Below are positions 24,477 through 33,070 of a stretch of 64,000 nt of DNA, piece after piece. How positions within the stretch are numbered: the first letter of the stretch is position 1; each line of letters opens with the position of its first letter. This stretch comes from Phycisphaerae bacterium (GTDB lineage Bacteria > Planctomycetota > Phycisphaerae > UBA1845 > CAIVHJ01). The stretch lies in NCBI GenBank assembly GCA_022072405.1, contig JAJVHX010000018.1, positions 124,001-188,000 of the forward strand, in the 5' to 3' direction. The notes beneath the pieces are model-generated. The model had not been told where the DNA came from. It did no database searches and saw nothing but the letters and a program-made list of their open reading frames with translations. Made by a program: the position numbers and the translations under genes.

Positions 24477-26168
24477 ATGAATCCAGCAGCCCGACAAGCC
24501 GAATGGCCGGTAACCGCCGCCGCGTCCTCGCATGATGATGAGCATTGCCGTCGCCATTGTGGAGCCGATCAGGCGACCGTTGCCGGTAACCAGTTCGGTT
24601 TTCTATCGCTGCTGGAGGCACTCAGCGACGGCGTGCTGATTTTTCAGGAGGAGGGGATCATCCGACTGGCCAATCCGGCGGCGCTGCGCATGTTCGGCTA
24701 TGAACGCGAGAGTGATCTGGCAGGTCGGCCTGTGGATCTGCTATTGACAATGACCACCGCCGCAACCGCGAGTGAGTCACTGGCGACGATCCTGGCTGAT
24801 TATCTCCAGCGCCCTCAACCGCTGGAAATGCCCGGTCGGCGAGCAGCCGGCTCTACTTTTCCAGTCCAGGTTTCGCTGAATCGCCACCCCCGATTTCCCG
24901 ATCAGGTGGTGGCGATTATTCGCGATCTGACCCCGCTTCAGGACAAGGAAATGGAATTGCGCAGCAGCCGGTTGGCGCTGCGTCAGGCCAAGGATCAGGC
25001 GGATGTGGCCAATCAGGCCAAAAGTCTCTTTCTCGCCAACATCAGCCACGAGATCCGCACGCCGATGACCGCCATCCTGGGATATGCGGAGCTGCTGCTC
25101 GATCCCCATCTGCCGGCCGCTCAGCGACTGCACCATGTTCAGACCATCATTCGCAACGGTGAGCACCTGCTGGCTTTGCTGAACGACGTCCTCGATCTGG
25201 CCCAAATCGATGCCAATCAGTTGCACATCGCCCACACCAACTGCTCCCCGCATCGCCTGGTGGCTGAAGTCACCTCTCTGATGCGAGTGCGGGCGTTGGA
25301 AAAAGAACTGCACCTGGAAATCAGCTATGGCGACCATGTACCCACGTTGATTCAAACCGACCCCACTCGCCTGAGGCAGATTCTGCTCAACCTGCTGAGT
25401 AACGCGATTAAATACACCCCCCAAGGCCAAATCGGGCTGCGCCTCGAAGGTCACCTCGGCCCCGACGAAACCCCCACCCACCTCAGTATTGAAGTAAAGG
25501 ATACCGGCATCGGCATTGAACCGGAGCAGATTCACCGCCTCTTTGAACCCTTTCAGAACTGTAAGGAAGCCGCCGATCTGCACCATCATGGTACCGGGCT
25601 GGGACTGAGCATCTGTCGTCGTCTGGCGCACCTGCTGACTGGACAATTATCGGTTCAGAGCCAGCCGGGAGTGGATTCCACTTTCACCCTGATCATTCCG
25701 ACCGGAATCGACACCCCCATTGAAGCAGCGCCGCCAGTTCATACGGATACTACTTCATCACCGACGCTTGCTCCCCAGCCACTCACCGGACGGGTGTTGC
25801 TCGTTGAAGATTGTGCCGACAATCAGCGCCTGATCAGCCTGCTTCTTCGCCGTGAAGGATTGCAGGTGGAAACGGCTGACAACGGTCGCCAAGCGACGCG
25901 ACTGGCGCTGGACCATGCCTATGACCTGGTCCTGATGGATATGCAGATGCCCGATATGGACGGCTATACCGCCAGCAGTTTTCTGCGCACGGCAGGTTAC
26001 ATTACCCCGATCATTGCCATCACCGCTTACGCCCTCGATGGCGACCGCGAACGCTGCCTGCGCGCCGGCTGTAATGATTATCTCTCCAAACCCATACAAC
26101 CCGCTCAGCTGCGGCGACTGTTGCAATGCTATTTATCGACCTGCACCGGACGGACGCCATCTGACTGA
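24477..26168 (+). CDS. PAS-containing hybrid histidine kinase
   Basis: Soluble hybrid sensor kinase of 563 residues with no membrane segment. Domains in order: PAS (about residues 42-160, with Asp-Gly-Val-Leu-Ile-Phe); a short coiled coil; dimerisation domain with phospho-His191 in Asn-Ile-Ser-His-Glu-Ile-Arg-Thr-Pro-Met; ATPase domain (Asn-Leu-Leu-Ser-Asn-Ala-Ile-Lys-Tyr-Thr, Asp-Thr-Gly-Ile-Gly and Gly-Thr-Gly-Leu-Gly-Leu-Ser); and a C-terminal receiver (about 440-555). Phospho-Asp488 lies in Leu-Val-Leu-Met-Asp-Met-Gln-Met-Pro. No Hpt protein or output regulator is adjacent, so it must signal to a partner elsewhere. The stimulus sensed by the PAS domain is unknown. Confidence 0.9.
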   Translation: MNPAARQAEWPVTAAASSHDDEHCRRHCGADQATVAGNQFGFLSLLEALSDGVLIFQEEGIIRLANPAALRMFGYERESDLAGRPVDLLLTMTTAATASESLATILADYLQRPQPLEMPGRRAAGSTFPVQVSLNRHPRFPDQVVAIIRDLTPLQDKEMELRSSRLALRQAKDQADVANQAKSLFLANISHEIRTPMTAILGYAELLLDPHLPAAQRLHHVQTIIRNGEHLLALLNDVLDLAQIDANQLHIAHTNCSPHRLVAEVTSLMRVRALEKELHLEISYGDHVPTLIQTDPTRLRQILLNLLSNAIKYTPQGQIGLRLEGHLGPDETPTHLSIEVKDTGIGIEPEQIHRLFEPFQNCKEAADLHHHGTGLGLSICRRLAHLLTGQLSVQSQPGVDSTFTLIIPTGIDTPIEAAPPVHTDTTSSPTLAPQPLTGRVLLVEDCADNQRLISLLLRREGLQVETADNGRQATRLALDHAYDLVLMDMQMPDMDGYTASSFLRTAGYITPIIAITAYALDGDRERCLRAGCNDYLSKPIQPAQLRRLLQCYLSTCTGRTPSD

Positions 26169-26210
26169 TGGTAATTTCCGACAATTCATATCAAACCGGT
26201 ATTATATTCC

Positions 26211-26223
26211 ATACGAATCGTAT
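26211..26223. promoter_or_regulatory. Palindrome ATACGA-A-TCGTAT upstream of the mini-lipoproteins
   Basis: A perfect 13-base dyad lies in a 298-base AT-rich gap (26169-26466) that holds no gene. Variants of GGTAAT recur around it (26169, 26250 and 26317 areas). It could be an operator for the mini-lipoprotein genes. Confidence 0.3.
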
Positions 26224-26466
26224 ACCTGGATGATTACTCCAGAACGGTGATGGTAACGAATTTACTGTGGTACTAAAGAGGATATTACCGGTGGGTTGAA
26301 CGAGTGATCAGCACGGTAATGGTAAATAGCTATTGTGAAGTTCTATAAAATACCCTCGACATAAAATGATCCATAAATTACTTTCTACAGAGTAGCATTT
26401 CATTTTATTCCAGGCATAATATCCATCAGCACTCGCAGCACCTATCACTTCTGGAAGGAGTCTAAC

Positions 26467-26664
26467 ATGCATCCACGCTGGCAGATTCGATTAATGACCC
26501 TCGCCGCTCTCCTGGGCGGCTGGTGCTTTCAAGCCACCGGCTGCAACGCACTGAGCGATGCGGGTTTCATTCAGATGGTCAACGCCGGAACCCAGCAATA
26601 CATTAACAGCATATTTACCCAGTTTGTGACGCAGTCGATTGACGGTTTGTTCAATGTCAACTGA
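26467..26664 (+). CDS. Small lipoprotein, copy 1
   Basis: A 65-residue predicted lipoprotein. It has a strong GGAAGGAG box, a basic N-terminus, a hydrophobic segment and a lipobox-like Ala-Thr-Gly-Cys ending near residue 27, leaving a mature part of fewer than 40 residues. The mature peptide is amphipathic, with Phe and Val spaced as in a helix and Phe-Val-x3-Ile-Asp-Gly-Leu near the end. It resembles the next gene in plan. I recognise no family. It may be a membrane-anchored structural peptide. Confidence 0.6.
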   Translation: MHPRWQIRLMTLAALLGGWCFQATGCNALSDAGFIQMVNAGTQQYINSIFTQFVTQSIDGLFNVN

Positions 26665-26707
26665 GTCGACTGAATTACTCCAGGTCTTTTCTGCGGGAGC
26701 AACAACT

Positions 26708-26887
26708 ATGCTACGCCAAGTCCGATATGGCTTCATCGTCGCCCTGATACTATTCCTGTCCACGCAAAGCGGATGCCGTGTGGACTTCAAAGCCACCGCT
26801 TCCGACGTGGTGTCCGGCATGGTCACCAGTGTCTTCGCCAATTTCGTAGCCGGTGTAGTAAATGGCGCCGTCCCGGTACCGGAATAA
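26708..26887 (+). CDS. Small lipoprotein, copy 2
   Basis: A 59-residue predicted lipoprotein starting at ATG 26708, with GGGAG upstream. The signal peptide ends in Gln-Ser-Gly-Cys near residue 22. The mature part has the same layout as the preceding gene (Phe-x-x-Phe-Val-Ala-Gly-Val-Val-x-Gly against Phe-x-x-Phe-Val-Thr-Gln-Ser-Ile-Asp-Gly). The two are 43 bases apart and presumably co-transcribed paralogues. No function can be assigned. Confidence 0.6.
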   Translation: MLRQVRYGFIVALILFLSTQSGCRVDFKATASDVVSGMVTSVFANFVAGVVNGAVPVPE

Positions 26888-26912
26888 CCCGGTAGCGCCG
26901 CTTAACTCCGCG

Positions 26913-28784
26913 TCAGGTCTTCTGTCGCAGGTCCATGGTGATATGCACCACGCCCTCCTCGGTCTTGGTGGAAACAGCTGCCGGACCGTTGTGGAATACT
27001 TTGAGCATCAGAATATTTTCACTGAGCACTTCGGCGTGGAAGGTGTCGATGCCCTTTTGGCGGGCGATCTCCACCAATTTGCAGAACAGCGTGGTCCCCA
27101 ACCCCAGGTTCTGCCAATCATCGCGCACCGTGAACGCCACTTCCGCCTCGTCGTGTTCTTTTTCCCGGATGAAACAACCGATGGCTACCACTTCCTCTTC
27201 GCCCGGTTGGCCCGTCAGCCCGATCAACGTCATCTCGTCATCATAATCGACGTTGCAGAACACCTGCAGCCGGGTGTGCGGAAAGGCCTTCATCGGCCCG
27301 TGGAAACGGAGATAGCGACTGCGCTCCTGCAGTGAATAGAACATATCCTTGAGAATCGGTTCGTCCGACGGTTTGATCGGGCGGATGAACACCTCGCGAT
27401 GGTCCTTCAGCGTGATGCTGAATTCATACTGCGCTGGATAGGGGGCGTGGATCGGCGGGAGAATCTGCGTCGGGTAAACGATATGGCGTTGTTTAGCCTT
27501 GTGCAGTAGTTCTGAGCGGTAATCAGGATGGGCGATGTTGATCAACGCCATGGCCCGTTCGCGCAGGTTGCGGCCATGCAGATAGGCGACCCCATATTCC
27601 GTAACCACGTAATAGGTATCACCGCGCGTCGTCGCCACTCCGGCACCTTCCGGTAGGCTGGCCACGATCCGCGATACGACCCCATCCGGTGTTTCGGCGA
27701 CACTGGGCATGGCAATGATCGGCTTGCCGTTGTGGGACATCGCCGCCCCGCGCATGAAGTCGGCATGGCCGCCGATGCCGCTGTAAAACAACATGCCGAT
27801 CGAATCGGCCACCACCTGGCCGGTGAGATCGACCTGAATGCCGGCGTTAATCGCCACCATCTGGTCATGCTGGCTGATGATGCGCGGGTCGTTGGTGTAT
27901 TCGCTAGGGCGCATCTCGATCTGCGGATTATCATTCATGAACTCAAACAGCGCTCGCGAACCGGCGGCAAAACTGGCGACAATCTTGCCGCTGTGCAGGG
28001 TTTTCCGCCGACCGGTGATGACCCCTTCATTCACCAGTTTCATCACTCCATCAGAGAACATCTCTGTGTGAATACCCAGATCGCTCTTGTTTTGCAGCAG
28101 ACTCAGCACCGCATCGGGCACCCGGCCGATGCCGATCTGCAGCGTCGCCCCATCGGGAATCAGCCGGGCAATATGCGTGGCGATATCGTGGGTCACCGCA
28201 TCATCGCCCGGTATCATCGGCCACTCTAATAGCGGCTCGGAATGATCCACCAGTCCGGTGATCTGGTTGACATGCAGAAAACAATCGCCCAGCGTCCGGG
28301 GCATCTGCTCATTGACCTGGGCCACTATCATCCGGGCACTTTCGGCAGCACTTTTGGTGATATCCACCGATACCCCCAGACTGCAGAACCCGTGCGCGTC
28401 GGGCGGGCTGACCATTATGAGCGCCAGATCGATCGGCACGCGCTTGCTGCGGAACAGGTGGGGAACCTTGGATAGAAACACCGGCGTATAATCAGCGCGG
28501 GCTTCGTTGACCGCCCCGCGCAGACTGTTGCCGATGAAGAAGGCATTCGCCCGGAAATTGGTCGCGTATTTGGGGTCGGCATAGGGCGCGACCCCCAGCG
28601 TCAGTATCTGCATCACTTCGGTATCGCTCAGCCCGCCGCCGGCTTTGCCCAGCGCCCGCACCAGCTCCTGCGGTTCACCGCAGGCGCTGCCCACATAAAC
28701 CCGGTCGCCCGGCTTGATCCGTTTCACCGCCGCGGTCGCCGTCATCAGTTTATCCGCATATCGATCCTGCCAGCGTTCTACCAT
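26913..28784 (-). CDS. Acetyl-CoA hydrolase/CoA-transferase fused to a GNAT acetyltransferase (1)
   Basis: Bifunctional protein of 623 residues. Residues about 1-440 belong to the acetyl-CoA hydrolase/4-hydroxybutyrate CoA-transferase family (Gly-Ser-Ala-Cys-Gly-Glu-Pro near residue 32; Ile-Gly-Ile-Gly-Arg-Val-Pro-Asp-Ala-Val; Phe-Tyr-Ser-Gly-Ile-Gly-Gly-His-Ala-Asp). Residues about 450-623 are a GNAT N-acetyltransferase domain (Asp-Asp-Trp-Gln-Asn-Leu-Gly-Leu-Gly-Thr for acetyl-CoA). The first half moves CoA between acetate or another acid and acyl-CoA; the second may acetylate a protein such as an acyl-CoA synthetase. AGGAGAG precedes the ATG. It is the third gene of a minus-strand cassette, 43 bases after the ADP-forming synthetase. 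Confidence 0.88.
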   Translation of the reverse strand: MVERWQDRYADKLMTATAAVKRIKPGDRVYVGSACGEPQELVRALGKAGGGLSDTEVMQILTLGVAPYADPKYATNFRANAFFIGNSLRGAVNEARADYTPVFLSKVPHLFRSKRVPIDLALIMVSPPDAHGFCSLGVSVDITKSAAESARMIVAQVNEQMPRTLGDCFLHVNQITGLVDHSEPLLEWPMIPGDDAVTHDIATHIARLIPDGATLQIGIGRVPDAVLSLLQNKSDLGIHTEMFSDGVMKLVNEGVITGRRKTLHSGKIVASFAAGSRALFEFMNDNPQIEMRPSEYTNDPRIISQHDQMVAINAGIQVDLTGQVVADSIGMLFYSGIGGHADFMRGAAMSHNGKPIIAMPSVAETPDGVVSRIVASLPEGAGVATTRGDTYYVVTEYGVAYLHGRNLRERAMALINIAHPDYRSELLHKAKQRHIVYPTQILPPIHAPYPAQYEFSITLKDHREVFIRPIKPSDEPILKDMFYSLQERSRYLRFHGPMKAFPHTRLQVFCNVDYDDEMTLIGLTGQPGEEEVVAIGCFIREKEHDEAEVAFTVRDDWQNLGLGTTLFCKLVEIARQKGIDTFHAEVLSENILMLKVFHNGPAAVSTKTEEGVVHITMDLRQKT

Positions 28785-28827
28785 GTTGCTCTCCTGGGCG
28801 CTGCTGTAACGATTTTTGTCTTTCGAC

Positions 28828-30990
28828 TTACGACTGTTTCAATATCACCCGGGCGTCGGCGGCGATCGCACCGTGACCTCGGCCATAGACAATCAACGGA
28901 TTGATATCCAGCTCCGCCATTCGCGGATGATCGGTGGCCAGTTGCGACAAGCGCAATAAATATTCCGCGACGGCCTCCATATCCGACGGCGGCTCGCCGC
29001 GCACGCCCTCCAGTAATTTCACCGAGCGGATATCACGGATCATCTGCCGGGCACTGTTCTCGCGGATCGGCGCCAGGCGAAAAGCCACATCGCGCAGCGC
29101 CTCGGTATAGATGCCGCCTAACCCGAACATCAGCAGCGGGCCGAATTTGGGGTCACGCGTCATGCCCAGAATGATCTCCTTGCCCTTGGCGAGCATTTTC
29201 TGCACCAGCACGCCCCAGATTTCCACCTCCTGGCCCAGATGCTGGTGAACCTGCGTGATCATTCCGTCGTAAGCGTCGCGCACCTCCGTCTCAGTAATCA
29301 GGTTTAGCCGCACTCCACCCACATCGGTTTTATGCAGTATTTTCGGTCCGGATATTTTCAGCACTACCGGATAACCCATCTGATTGGCTGCCGCCGCCGC
29401 TTCGTCGGCTGAACGGGCCAGGGCAAATGGCACGGTGGCCATTCCGTAATGCTGCAGCACCTCCAGTGCCGCCAGTTCAACCAGTTGCGTCCGCCCCGCC
29501 GCCAGTTCACGATCAAACAACTGGGCCACCGCTTCGCGCTGCACCTCGAATTGGCGATAAGCGCTGATCGGCCGCCGCTGCCATTCGGCGTAACGGGCTT
29601 TGGCCGACAAGGCCCGCATCGCATTTTCCGGAAAGATAAACGTGGGCACGCCATGCTTCTGCAACACTGCCACCGCCGGCTGGACATCCACCAGCCCCAT
29701 CAGTACGCCGATGATCGGCTTGCTCGAATACCCCTTGATCTCGGCGATCACTTGGGCGATCTCCTCCTCGTCAGTCATCATCTGCGGGGTGACAATCACC
29801 ACCACCTGGTCCACATTTTCATCCGCCGTGACCGCATCGAGCGCCGCCCGGTACCGATCGTGCTTGGCATCGCCGATGACGTCGACCGGATTCTTGATGC
29901 TGCTGGTCGGCGGCATCTGGAAGCGCAGCGACTTGAGCGTGTAATCCTGAAACCGCGGAATAGTCAGCCCGTGGCGAATGCAGGCATCGGTGGCCATGAT
30001 TCCCGGCCCGCCCGCATTGGTCACGATCGCCGTCTTCCGCCCCGCGGGCAGGAGCGGATCTATAAATGCTTCCGCACAATCGAACAACTCCCCGACACTC
30101 TCGACGCGAATCACCCGGGCCTGTTTGAAGATGGCTTCATAGACTTCATCGGAACCCGCCAGCGAACCGGTGTGGCTGGCCGCCGCCGCCGCCCCTTCCG
30201 TCGTCCGACCGGTCTTGATCACCAGGATCGGCTTGGGTTTGTCTCCCTGGGCAATCTGGTTGCAGGCCTCAATGAACTCCTGCCCGGCGGACAAATCTTC
30301 GATGTACATCAGAATCACTTTGGTATTCGGATCCCGGGCCAGCGTCCGCAGCAGATCGATCTCCGTGACATCCACCTTGTTGCCGAAGCTGACAAACCGC
30401 GAAAAACCAATGCCCCGCCCCTTCGCATAATCGAGCAGCGCGGTACACAGCGCCCCGCTTTGCGAGATCAGCCCCAGCGGCCCGCGTCGCGGCATGTGGG
30501 TGGCGAAGGTGGCGTTCATCTGCACATCCACGGCGGTGTTGATCAGTCCCAGGCAATTCGGCCCGACAATGGAGAGTCCCCGGTCGCGGGCCAGTTGTCT
30601 GATCCGTAACTCGCGCTCCGCCCCCTCGCCGCCGATCTCCTTGAATCCGGCGGAAATGATCAGGAAATGGCGGATGCCCAGGTCGGCCCCTTCCTGCACA
30701 ATACCCTCGATCGTTTCCGGCGGAGTCACCACCACCGCCAGGTCCACCTCGTCGTCGATGGCGCTGAGCGACGGCGTGCAGCGCAAACCCAGTATGCTTT
30801 TGGCTTTGGGATTCACCGCATAGATCACCCCGGTATACCCGCCGTAGATCAGATTCCGCAATACGGCGTGGCCGACGGACCCTTCACGGCGCGAAGCCCC
30901 CAGCACCGCAATGGATCGCGGGCAAAACATGGGCTCCAGATCACGCCCCACCACTTCCGGCGGTGATGGAATCGTCTGTGTCGGTGTCAT
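28828..30990 (-). CDS. Acetate-CoA ligase (ADP-forming), fused alpha and beta
   Basis: Makes ATP and acetate from acetyl-CoA, ADP and phosphate, the main energy-saving step of many anaerobes. The 720 residues hold a CoA-binding domain (Val-Leu-Gly-Ala-Ser-Arg near residue 30), ligase domains with the phospho-His in Ser-His-Thr-Gly-Ser-Leu-Ala-Gly, Asn-Ala-Gly-Gly-Pro-Gly-Ile, and a C-terminal ATP-grasp half with Val-Leu-Lys-Ile-Ser and His-Lys-Thr-Asp-Val-Gly-Gly-Val. Both subunit functions are in one chain, as in many bacteria and protists. No GNAT domain is attached here, but both flanking genes carry one. GGGAG precedes the ATG. Confidence 0.92.
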   Translation of the reverse strand: MTPTQTIPSPPEVVGRDLEPMFCPRSIAVLGASRREGSVGHAVLRNLIYGGYTGVIYAVNPKAKSILGLRCTPSLSAIDDEVDLAVVVTPPETIEGIVQEGADLGIRHFLIISAGFKEIGGEGAERELRIRQLARDRGLSIVGPNCLGLINTAVDVQMNATFATHMPRRGPLGLISQSGALCTALLDYAKGRGIGFSRFVSFGNKVDVTEIDLLRTLARDPNTKVILMYIEDLSAGQEFIEACNQIAQGDKPKPILVIKTGRTTEGAAAAASHTGSLAGSDEVYEAIFKQARVIRVESVGELFDCAEAFIDPLLPAGRKTAIVTNAGGPGIMATDACIRHGLTIPRFQDYTLKSLRFQMPPTSSIKNPVDVIGDAKHDRYRAALDAVTADENVDQVVVIVTPQMMTDEEEIAQVIAEIKGYSSKPIIGVLMGLVDVQPAVAVLQKHGVPTFIFPENAMRALSAKARYAEWQRRPISAYRQFEVQREAVAQLFDRELAAGRTQLVELAALEVLQHYGMATVPFALARSADEAAAAANQMGYPVVLKISGPKILHKTDVGGVRLNLITETEVRDAYDGMITQVHQHLGQEVEIWGVLVQKMLAKGKEIILGMTRDPKFGPLLMFGLGGIYTEALRDVAFRLAPIRENSARQMIRDIRSVKLLEGVRGEPPSDMEAVAEYLLRLSQLATDHPRMAELDINPLIVYGRGHGAIAADARVILKQS

Positions 30991-31060
30991 ACTGTCTGCT
31001 CCCTCAGTTAAAAAACAGGCTCGCGGACCGCGCTGTCGGGCGGTGCCATTTAATATCCGT

Positions 31061-32929
31061 TTATAGCTCCGGGTGAATCAGCATCGTATATTTATAGACG
31101 GCTCCCTCGCGGCGGCTGCTGATGGTCAGTGGCGCCTTGTGAAACAGACGCATCATCGCCTGGTTATCCACCAGCACATCCGCAGTGAGTCCGCTCAGTC
31201 CTTTCTTACAGGCATATTCCAGCAGTTGCATGAACATCGCCCAGCCCACGCCCCGTTTCTGCCAGGCATCCACCACCAGCAGCGAGATCTGGGCCAGGTT
31301 GGTGGCTGGATCGTTTGCATAACTGGCTACACCCATGATGGCATCTTCATCCGTGCGACCGGCCTTCATCACCACCGCCATCCGCCCCTGGTAATCCACC
31401 CGCAGCAACTCCTTGAGCTGCTCGCGCGAGGGCAGATGCAGCGAATCGAAAAACCGCTGGCGAATCGTTTCATCGGACAGATCATAGATCAACTCGCGCA
31501 GGGCCGGCTCGTCCGTCATTTTCAACGGTCGCAGATAACCGCGTAACCCGTCGCGCAGATCGATCCACTTCTCCAGTTCTTCCGGATAGGTCGGCGTGGA
31601 AATCTGCAGGTCGATGTAATCATTGCCGATCATCCGCCGCATCCGCGCTTCAGCCAACAGCCAGGGTCGGAATTTCGGATGGGCGATTTGAATCAGCGCC
31701 AGCGCCCGGTCACGAATACTCTTGCCGTGCAGATAAGCAGCCCCGAACTCCGTTACCACATAATGCACGTCACCGCGACTGGTCACCACTCCCGCACCCG
31801 GCTTGAGGATCGGCACGATGCGCGAGATGCTTTCATCCGCCGTCGTGCTGGGCAGGGCGATGATCGGCTTGCCCCCGCGCGACCGGGCCGCACCGCGCAC
31901 GAAATCCACCTGCCCGCCGATCCCGCTGTAAAACATCAGCCCCAGCGAATCGGCACACACCTGGCCGGTGATGTCCACCTCCAGTGCTGAATTGATCGCC
32001 ACCATCTTGTCATTGCGGGCGATATTGAACGGATCATTGGTATATTCACTCGGATGAAATTCAATCAGCGGATTGTTATCCACGAAGTCATACAGCCGCC
32101 GCGATCCCATCACAAAACTGGCGACGATTTTGCCCGGATGCAGTGTCTTGCGGGCGTTGTTGATCACCCCTTTTTCCACCAGATCGATCACGCCGTCGGA
32201 AAACATCTCCGTATGAATACCCAGATCCCGGCGCTCATGCAGAAAATGCAGCACGGCGTCCGGGATTGTGCCGATGCCCATCTGCAGCGTGGCTCCATCC
32301 TCGATCAGATCGGCGATATGTTTGGCGATGCGGCGGGAGAGTTCGTCGGGCGTGCCCTGGGGTGCTTCCAGCAGCGGGTAATCGCAGGGCACCAGTACAT
32401 CCAACTGATCGACATGCACGAAACACTCGCCCAACGCCCGCGGAGCCTGTTGATTCACTTCGGCGACCACCAGCCGGGCGCTCTCCGCCGCCGATTTGAC
32501 GATGTCGGTGGAGACCCCGTAACTGCAGTAACCAAAACGATCGGGTGGGCTGACCTGAATCAACGCCACGTCGATCACCACCCGCCCGCTGCGAAACAAA
32601 CGGGGAATTTCCGATAGAAAGATCGGCGTGTAATCGGCCCGCCCCTGGGCCACCGCTTCGCGCACGTTGGCTCCGATGAAAAAGGCGTTGTGCCGGAATT
32701 TCTGATCCAGCTTGGCATCCGCGTAGGGCGCCACCCCCAGCGTTAAAATATGTACAATTTCGGTATCGGAGAGATCCGCCCGGGCCGCCAGTGCCCGCAC
32801 CAGCTCCTGCGGCTCAGCCGCACCGGAACCAATGAACACGCGATGACCATAATGCACCCGCTGCACCGCTTCACTTGCGGTCTGCACCTTCTTCGCATAG
32901 CGCTGCTGCCATTCGTGATCCATCACCAT
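31061..32929 (-). CDS. Acetyl-CoA hydrolase/CoA-transferase fused to a GNAT acetyltransferase (2)
   Basis: Paralogue of the gene at 26913, with the same layout and nearly the same length (622 residues from ATG 32929). It has the CoA-transferase domain with Gly-Ser-Gly-Ala-Ala-Glu-Pro, Met-Gly-Ile-Gly-Thr-Ile-Pro-Asp-Ala-Val and Phe-Tyr-Ser-Gly-Ile-Gly-Gly-Gln-Val-Asp, then a GNAT domain with Lys-Arg-Gly-Val-Gly-Trp-Ala near the acetyl-CoA site. A GTG at 32971 would add 14 residues that the paralogue lacks. ATG 32923 is another choice; no start has a strong ribosome site. The copies differ enough to suggest different acyl substrates. It is upstream of the ligase in the cassette. Confidence 0.86.
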   Translation of the reverse strand: MVMDHEWQQRYAKKVQTASEAVQRVHYGHRVFIGSGAAEPQELVRALAARADLSDTEIVHILTLGVAPYADAKLDQKFRHNAFFIGANVREAVAQGRADYTPIFLSEIPRLFRSGRVVIDVALIQVSPPDRFGYCSYGVSTDIVKSAAESARLVVAEVNQQAPRALGECFVHVDQLDVLVPCDYPLLEAPQGTPDELSRRIAKHIADLIEDGATLQMGIGTIPDAVLHFLHERRDLGIHTEMFSDGVIDLVEKGVINNARKTLHPGKIVASFVMGSRRLYDFVDNNPLIEFHPSEYTNDPFNIARNDKMVAINSALEVDITGQVCADSLGLMFYSGIGGQVDFVRGAARSRGGKPIIALPSTTADESISRIVPILKPGAGVVTSRGDVHYVVTEFGAAYLHGKSIRDRALALIQIAHPKFRPWLLAEARMRRMIGNDYIDLQISTPTYPEELEKWIDLRDGLRGYLRPLKMTDEPALRELIYDLSDETIRQRFFDSLHLPSREQLKELLRVDYQGRMAVVMKAGRTDEDAIMGVASYANDPATNLAQISLLVVDAWQKRGVGWAMFMQLLEYACKKGLSGLTADVLVDNQAMMRLFHKAPLTISSRREGAVYKYTMLIHPEL

Positions 32930-33005
32930 CGTCGGATTTCCCGTGACTACTCGATGCCGGCATCCTATCACTAGCCCGATTCACCGAAAGAGCGATCTTG
33001 TACAA

Positions 33006-33040
33006 CGGGCGGCATATTAATGCCGATCATCTGCCGCCCG
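33006..33040 (-). terminator. Hairpin downstream of malic enzyme
   Basis: CGGGCGGCA (33006-33014) and TGCCGCCCG (33032-33040) form a perfect 9-bp stem 30 bases past the malic enzyme stop. No T run follows on either strand, so it may attenuate rather than end transcription into the CoA-transferase gene. Confidence 0.4.
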
Positions 33041-33070
33041 ATAATTTCTATACAAACTTGAACAATTGTC

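Noticed and set aside
26467..26887. Frameshifted remnants of one larger lipoprotein
   Set aside because: Each gene has its own ribosome site, signal peptide and lipobox, so two separate small genes are the simpler reading.
29449..30609. 386-codon open frame on the plus strand across the ADP-forming synthetase
   Set aside because: Antisense to a gene with clear catalytic motifs; no ribosome site and Arg/His-rich composition.
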